Below, in pieces: positions 18,172 through 28,600 of a stretch of DNA of 64,000 nt (positions are counted from its first letter, which is position 1; every line of letters starts with the position of its first letter). The notes under the pieces are model-generated. The model was not told where the DNA came from, ran no database searches, and saw nothing but the letters and a program-made list of their open reading frames with translations. The translations under genes and the position numbers were made by a program. Source of the DNA: Vibrio sp. SCSIO 43136 (lineage in GTDB: Bacteria; Pseudomonadota; Gammaproteobacteria; Enterobacterales; Vibrionaceae); NCBI RefSeq assembly GCF_023716565.1, contig NZ_CP071849.1, positions 1,744,622 to 1,808,621 of the forward strand, read 5' to 3'.

Positions 18172-19890
18172 TTATGCTTGCGCTAACTTAGCTTCGGAGC
18201 GTCCTTTTAGTAGCGCATAGCCAAAGCCAGTCACCGCAGTACCTGCAGCAATAGCGACTAGGTACATCACTACTGGTGAGATTGCATTAGGGATCAAGAG
18301 TACAAATAGACCACCGTGTGGAGCCATTAATTGTGCGCCAAACAGCATAGATAGAGCACCTGTCAGTGCACCACCCGCCATACATGCTGGGATAACACGC
18401 ATTGGGTCTTTGGCAGCAAATGGAATCGCACCTTCAGAGATAAAGCACAGGCCAAGTACAAAAGAGGCTTTACCTGCTTCTTGCTCGCTAGGTTCAAATT
18501 TGCTTTTCGCAATGAAGGTTGCAAGGCCCATTCCAAGTGCTGGAACCATACCTGCCGCCATGATTGCTGCCATTGGAGCGTATGTTTCTGAGGCAAGCAG
18601 GCCAACACCAAAAGCATAAGCCGCTTTGTTTACTGGGCCACCTAGGTCGAAACACATCATCGCACCGAGCAAAATGCCAAGTAGGACTGCGCTCTCTGAG
18701 CCCATATTATTCAGGAAGTCTGTCAACGCAGTCATGATGCCAGCAACAGGGCCACCTACCACGTAAACCATCGCTAAACCAGTAAACAAGGTTGCGACAA
18801 ACGGGATGATCAAAATAGGTTTTAGCGCTTCCATCGATTGTGGTAGAGAGACTTTCTCTGCGATGAACTTTGCGGTGTAACCTGCGATGAAACCAGCAGC
18901 GATACCACCTAAGAAACCGGCACCTGTGGAACTTGCCAACATACCGCCAACAAGACCCGGAGCAAGGCCCGGACGGTCAGCAATCGAGAATGCGATAAAG
19001 CCTGCAAGCACTGGGATCATGAGCGCAAAGGCAGAGCCGCCGCCAATGGTCATTAACGCTGCGGCAAGTGTGCCTTCTTCTTTAAACGCTTCGATACCAA
19101 ATACAAATGAGAGTGCGATGATCAAACCACCTGCGACCACTACAGGTAGCATGTGAGATACACCTGTCATTAGGTGTTTGTAAACGCCCTTCTTCTCATC
19201 TGATGCTGCCGAGCTAGCACCGCCCGTGTGTTGGTAAGTCGTCGCTTGTTCAAATGCCTTATCCATCTCTTGCGCAGTTTGCTTTAGAGCTGGGCTGGTT
19301 TTAGTGCGATACATCAACTTGCCATTGAAACGGTCTAACGGCACTTCAATATCAGCGGCAATGATCACCAGATCCGCTTGGGCAATATCTTGCTCCGTCA
19401 GTTGGTTCTTCGCCCCAACTGATCCACGGGTCTCCACCTTAATGTGGTGACCACGACGCTTGCCTTCTTCTTCAAGCGCCTCTGCGGCCATAAAGGTATG
19501 GGCAACACCTGTCGGACACGCCGTAATAGCGACGATTTTCTTCTGCTCAGAACTGGCTGCGGTGACCGTTGTAGCTTGAGTTAATACTTGAGCTTCACTA
19601 GCTGCTTTCTCTAACAGGCTAGTCGCATCAGCAACAACCGTATTGATCGCCGTTTGGTACACTTTTTTGCCAACCAAGCGCGAGGTATCGATCTCGCAAT
19701 CTGCGGCAACCACAACCACTTCGGCTTGATCGATCTCTGCCTGAGATAGAGTTTTGGCCTCAGTCACACTCGACTGACACTCAATTGTTGCATTCCAGCC
19801 AAGCTTTTTTGCTGCCTGTTCGAGCAACCCTGCTGCTAGTACACTGGTTGCTACACCGCTTGGACATGCGGTAATGATCGCAATATTCAT
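18172..19890 (-). CDS. fruA: Fructose-specific PTS EIIBC component
   Basis: The 572-residue protein phosphorylates fructose during import. Two tandem IIB domains carry the cysteine motif: TACPSGVA (C9) and TACPTGVA (C125). A hydrophobic IIC channel runs from about residue 230 to the end. In E. coli FruA the first IIB copy is degenerate; here the cysteine is kept. It is the last gene of fruB-fruK-fruA, 18 bases after fruK. Expression should follow Cra and fructose-1-phosphate. Confidence 0.95.
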   Translation of the reverse strand: MNIAIITACPSGVATSVLAAGLLEQAAKKLGWNATIECQSSVTEAKTLSQAEIDQAEVVVVAADCEIDTSRLVGKKVYQTAINTVVADATSLLEKAASEAQVLTQATTVTAASSEQKKIVAITACPTGVAHTFMAAEALEEEGKRRGHHIKVETRGSVGAKNQLTEQDIAQADLVIIAADIEVPLDRFNGKLMYRTKTSPALKQTAQEMDKAFEQATTYQHTGGASSAASDEKKGVYKHLMTGVSHMLPVVVAGGLIIALSFVFGIEAFKEEGTLAAALMTIGGGSAFALMIPVLAGFIAFSIADRPGLAPGLVGGMLASSTGAGFLGGIAAGFIAGYTAKFIAEKVSLPQSMEALKPILIIPFVATLFTGLAMVYVVGGPVAGIMTALTDFLNNMGSESAVLLGILLGAMMCFDLGGPVNKAAYAFGVGLLASETYAPMAAIMAAGMVPALGMGLATFIAKSKFEPSEQEAGKASFVLGLCFISEGAIPFAAKDPMRVIPACMAGGALTGALSMLFGAQLMAPHGGLFVLLIPNAISPVVMYLVAIAAGTAVTGFGYALLKGRSEAKLAQA

Positions 19891-19908
19891 ACTTGTACCC
19901 TCTGTTCC

Positions 19909-20898
19909 TTAGTTATTGCCTTGAACAGGCAAACCTTGATTTGAAATTGGAAATAGCTCACTCACTTGAGTTTGCTGTTTAATTGACGCCAGCTCTTGTT
20001 GGCTGGTTAGCCCTACGCCCACCTGACTCACCGCAAGTGCGGATAGCGCAGTGGCGAAGCGTAATAGTTCTGGTTTTGGCATCTGTTGCATGTGACCCCA
20101 GCACAGCCCGGCAACCAAAGTATCACCAGCACCGACGGTACTCACGACGTCCATCTTTGGTGGTTGTGAACGTAGCCACTCACCTTGGTTAAGCCACATC
20201 ACCCCCTCAGCGCCCATGGATACCACAATGTTCTCGATACCCTTTTCGCTGAGTGATTGCGCTGCCTGCTGGCACTTTTCAACGCTATCAAGTGCCTGTC
20301 CTAGCAAGTCACCAAGCTCTTCTTCGTTGGGTTTGATAAGCCAAGGGTGCGCATCTAGGCCAGCGCCTAAGGCCGCTTTACTGCTATCAAACAGCACTTT
20401 CTTACCTTGTTGATGTAACTGTTCAATCCAACCAGCGCACCGCTGTGGTGAAATACCGCCAGGTAAACTGCCTGCCAATACGAAATAATCATGGGTTTGT
20501 GCTAGCTGCTCGAGTTTACGTTCGAAAGCTTCAATAGCCTGTTGGTTGACTTGCACGCCTGGGAAGTTGATGTCACTAACCTGACCGCTTTCCTCCACCA
20601 ACTTAACGTTGATACGAGTGGCACCTTCAACCTCAATAAACTCATCGGTCACGCCGATCTTGCTAAACAGTTGATGAAATAGTTCAGGGTTATCCTGACC
20701 AAGAAAGCCAGTCACCGTGACCTCTGCGCCCAGCTCGCTTAGCACTTTAGCAACATTCACCCCTTTGCCTGCGGCATGCAGGCTACTTTGCTTAACCAAG
20801 CTCACCGAACCTTGGGTGAGCACATCTAAAGAACCCGTCAAATCAAGCGCTGGATTGAGAGTTATGGTGACAACTTTTAGCGTTTTTTCCTGCATCAT
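19909..20898 (-). CDS. fruK: 1-phosphofructokinase
   Basis: The 329-residue PfkB-family kinase converts fructose-1-phosphate to fructose-1,6-bisphosphate. It starts MMQEKTLKVVTITLNPALD, contains the substrate loop GKGVNVAKVL and ends with the ATP-site motif STVGAGDTLVAG. A longer frame runs to 21006, overlapping fruB, but the AAGGGG ribosome site before 20898 and the family's usual N-terminus favour this start. It sits between fruB (10 bases upstream) and fruA. Confidence 0.94.
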   Translation of the reverse strand: MMQEKTLKVVTITLNPALDLTGSLDVLTQGSVSLVKQSSLHAAGKGVNVAKVLSELGAEVTVTGFLGQDNPELFHQLFSKIGVTDEFIEVEGATRINVKLVEESGQVSDINFPGVQVNQQAIEAFERKLEQLAQTHDYFVLAGSLPGGISPQRCAGWIEQLHQQGKKVLFDSSKAALGAGLDAHPWLIKPNEEELGDLLGQALDSVEKCQQAAQSLSEKGIENIVVSMGAEGVMWLNQGEWLRSQPPKMDVVSTVGAGDTLVAGLCWGHMQQMPKPELLRFATALSALAVSQVGVGLTSQQELASIKQQTQVSELFPISNQGLPVQGNN

Positions 20899-20908
20899 GT
20901 TGCGCCCC

Positions 20909-22045
20909 TTAACCTTCACCCAGACCTGCGGCAATCGCTTGACCAATGGACTCAATAGCTTGAGGGGCATCACTACCATCGGCGGTAAATTGCAGTTTGT
21001 GACCATGCTTCACACCCAGCGCAATCACTTTCATCAAGCTCTTGGCATTCACCGCTTTGCCATCACCATCGAGGTTAGAAACGCGAATGTTGGACTCAAA
21101 CTTCTTCGCCTCAGCAACCAGCATTGCACCCGGACGAGCATGTAGGCCATGAGCGTTTTTAATCGTGAAAACACCACTAGTGCCATCATCCACTGTTTGT
21201 GATGCTTCTATTTCTTGTGCGCCAAAGAGGGCAAGCAACTGCTCTGAAGTGGCTTGCGTTACTTTGCTTTGCTCGCCATTGAACACTATCTCTGACAGAG
21301 TCTTCAGCGCACTCAAATGCGCATCGTTGCAAGCAGCAATCGCCACCAAGGCTTTCACTTCGCTGTCATTAAACTTAAAAGGTTTGTCACTGGTTACCAC
21401 CGAGATAGCACTGCGACTCACTAACGTATTGCTGCTGACCAGCCATAGGCCTTCGCCCAGTGATGTAGGAGTCTTAGTTACTAAATCCGCCACCGTTTCT
21501 TTACCGACGTGCGAAGCATTTTTCAGTAACCCTGCGGCAACGGCGCTCATTTGCGTCATATCCGTTGCTGGGAAGCCTTGCGAAATAAGCGCTGAGTTAA
21601 ATTCAACGTCTAGCTGAACGTCACCATTAAGCAATGCGATGATCTCTTGCGCATTGGCGGCTTGACGTAGACGCTGCTCGATACCATCGGCACTTAGGAC
21701 CTTAGTTAGTTGCTTCAAAATACCTAAGTGCTCATCTGATTTAGCAGCAATACCGATAGCCAGATAAACAGTATTACCATCGCCCCAATCCACACCTTGC
21801 GGAAAGTGATGCACTGCGACACCTGTGGTTTTTACCATGGCTCTCGTATCCGTAGTGCCGTGAGGTATCGCGATACCATTACCCAAAAATGTCGAGTTTT
21901 GGTTTTCGCGATTGAGCATGCCTTCAACATAACCTTGTTCAACTAACCCTTTGCTGGTCAGTGAAGCTGCGAGGCTTTTGATCGCCTCAAACTTGTCAGT
22001 TGCGGTTTGAGATAACGTAATGTCATTGTGATTTAACTTAAGCAT
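20909..22045 (-). CDS. fruB: Fructose PTS diphosphoryl-transfer protein (EIIA-HPr fusion)
   Basis: The 378-residue protein carries an EIIA-fructose domain with the active histidine in IAIPHGTTDTR (H62), a linker (about 150-285) and a C-terminal FPr/HPr domain with GLHARPGA (active His about 302). It passes phosphate from EI to FruA. The frame extends to 22156, but a Cra box lies inside that extension and a GGAG site precedes the ATG at 22045, so the shorter start is chosen. It is the first gene of the operon. Confidence 0.95.
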   Translation of the reverse strand: MLKLNHNDITLSQTATDKFEAIKSLAASLTSKGLVEQGYVEGMLNRENQNSTFLGNGIAIPHGTTDTRAMVKTTGVAVHHFPQGVDWGDGNTVYLAIGIAAKSDEHLGILKQLTKVLSADGIEQRLRQAANAQEIIALLNGDVQLDVEFNSALISQGFPATDMTQMSAVAAGLLKNASHVGKETVADLVTKTPTSLGEGLWLVSSNTLVSRSAISVVTSDKPFKFNDSEVKALVAIAACNDAHLSALKTLSEIVFNGEQSKVTQATSEQLLALFGAQEIEASQTVDDGTSGVFTIKNAHGLHARPGAMLVAEAKKFESNIRVSNLDGDGKAVNAKSLMKVIALGVKHGHKLQFTADGSDAPQAIESIGQAIAAGLGEG

Positions 22046-22088
22046 GAGGCTCTCCAGCATCAGTGTCTTGGGTGCTTCTGCTGAACAA

Positions 22089-22102
22089 CTGAATCGATTC
22101 AG
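22089..22102. promoter_or_regulatory. Cra/FruR box (fruB-proximal)
   Basis: CTGAATCGATTCAG is a perfect palindrome of the FruR consensus type, 44 bases upstream of the fruB start. Confidence 0.85.
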
Positions 22103-22206
22103 CAAAAAGACAAATTTAATGGATTCAGCAAACATATCCTTGCTCAGCTTAGTCATTTGAGAGCAATTTGGTCATTTTAGTGACGGATATCTAGTTTCAA
22201 TTTCTT

Positions 22207-22243
22207 GCTGAATCCTTTCAGCTTTAATACTGAAACGATTCAG
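22207..22243. promoter_or_regulatory. Two Cra/FruR boxes (cra-proximal)
   Basis: GCTGAATCCTTTCAGC (22207-22222) and CTGAAACGATTCAG (22230-22243) are two near-consensus FruR sites separated by 7 bases. A half-site GGATTCAGC occurs near 22121. Together with the box at 22089 they would let Cra control both fruBKA and its own gene. Confidence 0.85.
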
Positions 22244-22314
22244 CTTATAATTCAAGTCATCCATGGATCATCTGTTTATAATTTTGATCCTGCGCACAGA
22301 TTAAGGATCAACCA

Positions 22315-23313
22315 ATGACGTTAGAAGAGATCGCTAAAATTGCTGGAGTGTCGAAGACAACAGCCAGTTACGTGATTAACGGTAAAGCACAAAAATACCG
22401 AATTAGCGACAAGACGCAGAAAAAAGTCATGGCCGTGGTCGAGCAATACAACTTCCGCCCAGACCACGCCGCTTCAGCGCTGCGTGCAGGTAACTCGAGA
22501 TCGTTTGGTTTGATTATTCCCGACCTAGAAAACACCAGTTATGCACGCTTAGCCAAACTGCTTGAACAAAACTCTCGTAAGGCTGGTTACCAGATTTTGA
22601 TTGGTTGCTCAGATGATGAGCCTGAAACTGAAGCCAAAGTTGCTGAAGCTCTAGTCAGTCGCCGTATTGATGCGTTATTTGTGGCCAGCAGCATGCCTGA
22701 CGCCAATAGTTACTACCTTAAATTGCAACAGTCGGGCACACCCGTCATTGCTATTGACCGCCCGCTTGACGACGAACATTTTAGCTGTGTGGTAAGCGAA
22801 GACTTTGACAGCGCATATGAGTTGACCGACTCCATCATCAGCCCAGAAATACAATCGGTTGGTTTAATCGGTGCATTGCCAGATCTACGTGTTTCTGTGG
22901 AGCGTCAGCAAGGTTTTCTCTCCGTTTGTAAGCAATACACTCTTAACACGCAAACTGGCTACGGGGAGCACTTTAGCCGTGATGAAGGCAAGAAAGTATT
23001 TGCTCGTTGGCTGGCAGAAGATCAGATCCCAGATGCCATTGTCACTACGTCCTACACTTTGTTAGAAGGCATCGTTGACCTCATGCTAGAGCATCCAAAG
23101 CTAATGGATAAAATCAAACTCGCCACCTTTGGTGACAATCGCTTACTCGATTTTCTCCCGATCAAAGTCAACTCTCTGCCCCAGCAATTTGAGCTCATCG
23201 CCGACAGTGCCTTAGAACTGGCGCTCAACGCTTCTGCTAAACGCTATAAACCGGGGGTGGAGTTGGTCCCACGTAAATTAGTAATCCGCTATCCGACCAA
23301 AGAACTGATTTAG
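22315..23313 (+). CDS. cra: Fructose repressor / catabolite repressor-activator (LacI family)
   Basis: The 332-residue regulator has an N-terminal LacI helix-turn-helix (MTLEEIAKIAGVSKTTASYVING, residues 1-23) and a sugar-binding core. It is divergent from fruBKA across a gap with three FruR-type boxes. In Enterobacteria and Vibrio this protein responds to fructose-1-phosphate (and weakly to fructose-1,6-bisphosphate). Length and N-terminus match the E. coli protein (334 residues). It may be called fruR in Vibrio. Confidence 0.93.
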   Translation: MTLEEIAKIAGVSKTTASYVINGKAQKYRISDKTQKKVMAVVEQYNFRPDHAASALRAGNSRSFGLIIPDLENTSYARLAKLLEQNSRKAGYQILIGCSDDEPETEAKVAEALVSRRIDALFVASSMPDANSYYLKLQQSGTPVIAIDRPLDDEHFSCVVSEDFDSAYELTDSIISPEIQSVGLIGALPDLRVSVERQQGFLSVCKQYTLNTQTGYGEHFSRDEGKKVFARWLAEDQIPDAIVTTSYTLLEGIVDLMLEHPKLMDKIKLATFGDNRLLDFLPIKVNSLPQQFELIADSALELALNASAKRYKPGVELVPRKLVIRYPTKELI

Positions 23314-23324
23314 CCAAGATATAA

Positions 23325-23354
23325 AAAAAGCGCACTGTCTAAAGTGCGCTTTTT
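23325..23354. terminator. Bidirectional terminator between cra and putP
   Basis: AAAAAGCGCACT (23325-23336) and AGTGCGCTTTTT (23343-23354) pair perfectly around a 6-base loop and supply T-runs on both strands. It serves the two convergent genes. Confidence 0.9.
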
Positions 23355-23372
23355 CACTACTAAGTCATCATC

Positions 23373-24863
23373 TTAGTCAAGTTCAACCAAGTTTTTCTCG
23401 TACTCTTGGTGCTGCTTGGCAACCTCTTCTTCTGGCTCGCCGGTGATTAAGGTGGTGATCACAATCGCTGCCGTTGATAGCACGATACCAGGGACAATTT
23501 CGTACAGATCAAAAATGCCGCCACTTAGCTGCTTCCAGAATACGATTGTGATACCGCCGACCAAGATACCAGCCATCGCGCCGTAGCGGTTCATGCGAGC
23601 CCAGAACAGGCTCAGCACTACTGCTGGACCAAATGCGGCGCCAAATCCTGCCCATGCGTAAGATACTAGGCCAAGAACAGTGCTTTCTGGGTTCATCGCC
23701 AGTACCAGTGCCACCACTGAAATGCCGATAACGGCAATACGACCCACCAGCATTACCTGTTGTGGCGTTGCGTCTTTATTGAAGACTTGCTTATAAAAAT
23801 CTTCCGCCAGCGCTGAAGAAGAAACCAGTAGCTGGGAATCGGCAGTACTCATGATCGCAGCCAAGATAGCTGCAAGAAGGATACCCGCAATCACAGGGTG
23901 GAACATAGCGTTTACCAACAGCATGAAGATCTTCTCACCATCTTCTAGGTCGATACTGTTGTTGGTCACGTAAAGAAGACCCACAACACCCACCAGCATG
24001 GCACCAAACATTGAAATACCCGACCAAATCACCGCAATGCGACGCGCTGTTGTCAGGTCTTTGTTGCTACGAGAGGCTTTAAAACGGGCCAAAATATGTG
24101 GCTGACCAAAGTAACCTAGACCCCAAGCCGCGAGGTTGATAATAGCAATCGCAGACAGTGCTTCACCCGTTGAGCTGTTGAAGATGGTCATAAGCTCTGG
24201 ATTTATTTGACGCAGTTGATCACCCAGTGCGAAAAATCCTCCGTCCATTGCCGCAATTGGCACAATCATTAGCGCCGCAGCCATCAACAGACCTTGCACT
24301 AAGTCAGTCCAAGAAACCGCTAGGAAACCACCAAATAGGGTGTAAGAAACCACACATGCCGTACCAATAACCACAGCGACGGTGTAATCCAAGCCGAAAA
24401 CTGTTTCGAAGAGTTTACCGCCCGCCACTAGACCCGAGCTGGTGTAGAAAAGGAAAAACAGTAGGATGAAAAACGCCGACAGCAGCTGAATGGTGTTAGA
24501 GTCATCTTTAAAACGGCGCGCCAGAAACTCAGGCAGTGTCACAGAATCTGTCGTGATACTATAAGTGCGCAGTCTTTTTGCGCTAACCAGCCAGTTAGCC
24601 CAAGTACCAATCAACAGGCCACCTGCCAGCCAAATCGCTTCTAGACCAGCGGCGTAGGCAAAGCCAGGAAGACCCAGCAGTAGCCAGCCACTCATATCTG
24701 AAGCACCCGCCGATAGCGCTGCAGGCCAAGGCCCAAGTGAACGGCCACCAAGGAAGTAGTCCGTTGAGTTAGACGTGCGTTTATAGGCCACGTATCCGAT
24801 GGCAAGCATACCTAAAAGGTACGTGATAAAGGTTGCCGTAATAGCAAAGCTATTAGCGATCAT
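23373..24863 (-). CDS. putP: Sodium/proline symporter
   Basis: The 496-residue SSS protein has about thirteen membrane helices. It includes TDYFLGGRSLGPWPAALSAGASDMSGWLL near residue 33 and ILAAIMSTADSQLLVSSS for sodium and substrate binding, as in E. coli PutP. It imports proline for PutA. It ends the run putA - ALDH-like - putP on the minus strand, 97 bases after the middle gene. A 9-base hairpin (CTTGCAGCC/GGCTGCAAG, 24933-24956) lies in that gap. Confidence 0.95.
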   Translation of the reverse strand: MIANSFAITATFITYLLGMLAIGYVAYKRTSNSTDYFLGGRSLGPWPAALSAGASDMSGWLLLGLPGFAYAAGLEAIWLAGGLLIGTWANWLVSAKRLRTYSITTDSVTLPEFLARRFKDDSNTIQLLSAFFILLFFLFYTSSGLVAGGKLFETVFGLDYTVAVVIGTACVVSYTLFGGFLAVSWTDLVQGLLMAAALMIVPIAAMDGGFFALGDQLRQINPELMTIFNSSTGEALSAIAIINLAAWGLGYFGQPHILARFKASRSNKDLTTARRIAVIWSGISMFGAMLVGVVGLLYVTNNSIDLEDGEKIFMLLVNAMFHPVIAGILLAAILAAIMSTADSQLLVSSSALAEDFYKQVFNKDATPQQVMLVGRIAVIGISVVALVLAMNPESTVLGLVSYAWAGFGAAFGPAVVLSLFWARMNRYGAMAGILVGGITIVFWKQLSGGIFDLYEIVPGIVLSTAAIVITTLITGEPEEEVAKQHQEYEKNLVELD

Positions 24864-24960
24864 AGGAAAATCTCCTCGTTATAGTAATAGCAATCCAGAC
24901 ACCTGATAAGAGGAGTCAGGATTGAGATATATCTTGCAGCCATCCAAGGCTGCAAGCGGA

Positions 24961-25644
24961 TCAATGGGTATCGCTTCCTAGCTCTAAGAGCGTTGCGTTC
25001 CCCCCCACTGCAGTAATATTGATGGTGCGAGTTCGCTCAGTAATGAATCGCAGTGACAGGTTAGGATCATGCGCTGTTGGCATCATCACTAAGTCATATT
25101 CACTGATCAGCGGTACAATTGCTCCGCTTCGATTCGCTAGCTGTTGGTTAAGGTTACGAGCACCCTCTTTAGTGCCGACATAACCCAAACTGCGAATATC
25201 ACACTCTAAAATTTGGCTGCTCGCTTCATGCGGTTGAAGCTGCAACACGTTTAGTGGCAGTATCGAGAGGTTGGGCTCTAGCGCCTCAACTAACTCAGTA
25301 TCGTCACTGCAAATGACCACACTGTTACCCGCTAACATTGCGGTGGTCATTTGAGCCAGCAGGGCCTGTCTGGCAGGCGCACTGTTGTCATCTTGAATTA
25401 ACAAGCTCACTCCACGTCCGGCAGTGTATAGCTCGTTAGTTTCACCTGTCGGCCCCGGCATCAAATGCACTTCACCGATCAAGCTTTGCGCCTGCTCTAG
25501 GTGAAAGGTCATCACCTTGGCCAATTCAGGTGTTAATTCGTTTTTTAAGCTGCTGACCGCATCGCGGCGATCGTCAAATTGGGTTAAGTTCCAGTTTTCC
25601 CACGCAGAATACGCATCAGAAAAACATGTAGCTAAATGTGGCAT
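24961..25644 (-). CDS. Detached ALDH-superfamily domain protein of the put operon
   Basis: The 227-residue protein resembles the C-terminal ALDH-superfamily domain found at the end of long (type B/C) PutA proteins, and is often annotated as delta-1-pyrroline-5-carboxylate dehydrogenase. It lacks the catalytic cysteine and glutamate motifs of an active ALDH, so catalysis is doubtful. Visible elements include AMLAGNSVVICSDD and the C-terminal TINITAVGGNATLLEL. It lies 15 bases after putA and before putP. A structural role in assembling PutA, as proposed for the fused domain, is inference. Confidence 0.75.
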   Translation of the reverse strand: MPHLATCFSDAYSAWENWNLTQFDDRRDAVSSLKNELTPELAKVMTFHLEQAQSLIGEVHLMPGPTGETNELYTAGRGVSLLIQDDNSAPARQALLAQMTTAMLAGNSVVICSDDTELVEALEPNLSILPLNVLQLQPHEASSQILECDIRSLGYVGTKEGARNLNQQLANRSGAIVPLISEYDLVMMPTAHDPNLSLRFITERTRTINITAVGGNATLLELGSDTH

Positions 25645-25659
25645 AGTCGCTCTCCTAAC

Positions 25660-28600
25660 TTAGGCGTATTGAGTTTGAGTGAATCGGAACAGGTAATGCG
25701 GTCCGCCCGCTTTCGGGCCAGTACCAGAAAGCCCTTGTCCACCAAATGGCTGCACACCCACTACCGCACCGACTTGGTCACGGTTGATGTAGCAGTTCCC
25801 CACCCGAGCATTTTTCTCAATCCAGCGATAGGTGGTTTCGTTGCGACTATGCACACCCATGGTCAAACCGAACCCAGTTTGATTTATTGCCTCAACTACT
25901 TGAGCGAGCTCAGACGCTTGGTAGCGCACGATATGCAATATCGGCCCGAAATGTTCTTTGTCGAGCGCTGAAATACCATCGATTTCAATCACACTAGGGG
26001 CAACAAAATCGCCATTCGCTCCACTCTCATCTATTTGCGCTTGAGCGACCAAAGTGTATTGCTCGCTCATTTGCTGAATATGCGCTTCAAGCTTGGCCTT
26101 AGCATTGGCGTCAATCACTGGCCCCACATCGGTCTTGTGCAAATATGGTAAGCCTACGTGTAGCTGCGCCATCGCCCCTTTGATCAGATGAATGATCCGC
26201 TCAGCGATATCTTGCTGCACAAACAACACTCGTAATGCCGAACAGCGCTGCCCTGCCGAAGCAAACGCCGAACGCATCACATCACGAACCACCTGCTCTG
26301 GCAGCGCCGTACTATCGACAATCATTGCATTCTGGCCACCCGTTTCTGCGATAAATGGCACTGGGTCATTTTCTCGCATCGCCAAAGTGGTATTAATACG
26401 TTGCGCCGTTTCCGTAGAGCCGGTAAATGCCACCCCAGCAATCGCTGGATGCGACGTCAAGCTATGACCAATCTCAGCACCAATACCCGGCAATAGTGCA
26501 ATCACATTGGCAGGAAAGCCCGCTTCTAACATCAAACGCACCGCTTTTGCGGCAATGAGCGAGGTTTGCTCAGCAGGTTTGGCCACCACAGTGTTACCAG
26601 CAACTAATGCTGCGGTGATCTGACCAAGGAAAATCGCCAATGGGAAATTCCACGGGCTAATGCAGACAAACACCCCACGCCCTTGGTAAGAAACTTGCCT
26701 TGCAACGTCATCAAAACCTTTCACCGTTTGTGGCGCTAGCCCCTGCGCTTGTTTTGCGTAGTAACGACAGAAATCGACCGCTTCACGCACTTCATCAATG
26801 CTGTCGTGAATGGTCTTGCCCGCTTCTTGATGACACAGAGCAACAAACTCCGCTAAATCACGCTCTAGCAAGTCGGCCAGTTGCTCTAGGCATTTTGCTC
26901 TTAGATCAATCGGTTGCGATGACCAGGCGGCAAAACCTTGTGAAGCAGACTCAATCGCTTCGGAAACATGATCAAGGTTAGCCATAGAGACCTTGCCCAC
27001 TTGAATGGTGCGATCGTATGGCGCAAATACGGGTTCAGCCTTGATCATGCTTTCGCTACCATTAACGATTGGACCCGCTTGCCACTGCTGATCCATAAAG
27101 CGCTCTACCTCAAGCTCAAACGGCTTAGCCGAGCTCTCAACATCAATGTTTACCCCTAGTGAGTTGCTGCGATCATCAAATATCGCCCCCGGAAGCGGAA
27201 TGCGTCCATTGTGTAAAGTCTCATTGGCTAGCAGGGTATCCACTGGGTGCTGAGTCAGCGACGCCACAGGACATCGAGCATCAACCAAGCGGTGAACAAA
27301 CGAGCTGTTGGCGCCGTTTTCTAACAGTCTGCGAACCAAATACGGCAAAAGATCTTTGTGGCTACCCACTGGGGCATAAATACGCACAGATTGACCGTAT
27401 GCTGATTTAGCATGGTTATAAAGCGCATCTCCCATGCCGTGCAGACGCTGAAATTCGTACTGATCATGCTGCGCCATGACAGATACCGCTGTCACAGTAT
27501 GTGCGTTATGGCTAGCGAACTGCGGGAAAATCACTCCAGCAATATGTGGGCTGGTGAGAAAACGAGCACAGGCTAAGTACGCCACGTCAGTCGACTCTTT
27601 ACGGGTATACACTGGGTAGTTGGCATAACCTGCTTGTTGCGCCCATTTAATTTCACTGTCCCAATACGCCCCTTTCACCAAACGCAGCGGGATAACATCA
27701 CCTTGTTGCTTGGCAAGCGCTGCAAGCCAGCCCAGTACAGGGAGCGCTCGTTTGGAGTATGCTTGAACTACTAATCCAAAACCGCCCCAACCAGACACCA
27801 CGTCACTGCGATAGAGTTTTTCAAACAAATGCAGTGACAGCTCAAGTCGATCCGCTTCCTCTGCATCAATAGTGATTGCCACATTCAGTTCACGAGCACG
27901 CTTAAGCAGCTCTAGTACTGTGCTGTACATCTCGTCCATCACACGCTCACGGTTTGCCACTTCATAGCGTGGGTGCAATGCAGAGAGCTTAATGGATACC
28001 GAAGGCGCAGGGCTTTCACCACTAAAGTCATCGTTACCGACCGCTTCAATGGCCATTAAGTAATCTTTGAAGTACTTATTGGCATCTGCTTCGGTTAACG
28101 CCGCTTCACCTAACATGTCATAGGAGTAGGTAAACCCTTGCTCACGCATCTTGAGGCCATTTTTTTGCGCCTCAGCGATGGTTCGCCCCAATACAAATTG
28201 GTGACCCATGATTTTCATCGCCTGATGCATCGCTTTGCGGATCACAGGCTCCGACATCTTGCTCACTAAACCGTTAATCGCCGACGTTGGGCTTTGTTTG
28301 GCCGGATTCTTCAAACCAACCACACTGCCCGTCAGCATCAAACCCCAAGTCGATGCATTGACGAAAACTGAATCTGAATTTTGTAAGTGGGATTTCCAAT
28401 CCGCCACACTTAGCTTGTCACGGATAAGAGCATCCGCCGTCGCAGCATCAGGAATACGCATCAAAGCTTCCGCCAAACACATCAATAAGATCCCTTCTTG
28501 GGTATCTAAGCTGTATTCCAGCAGCAGCGCATCAATCATTTGAATCGCTTTTTTGTCTGCTCGGATTGCCTCAATTAGTGCGGTAGTTTTTTGCTCTGTT

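Noticed and set aside
20899..21006. Longer N-terminus for fruK overlapping fruB
   Set aside because: The usual start MMQEKTLK has its own AAGGGG site, and the extension is out-of-frame shadow of fruB.
22046..22156. Longer N-terminus for fruB
   Set aside because: The extension contains a Cra operator and has no family similarity; a GGAG site precedes 22045.
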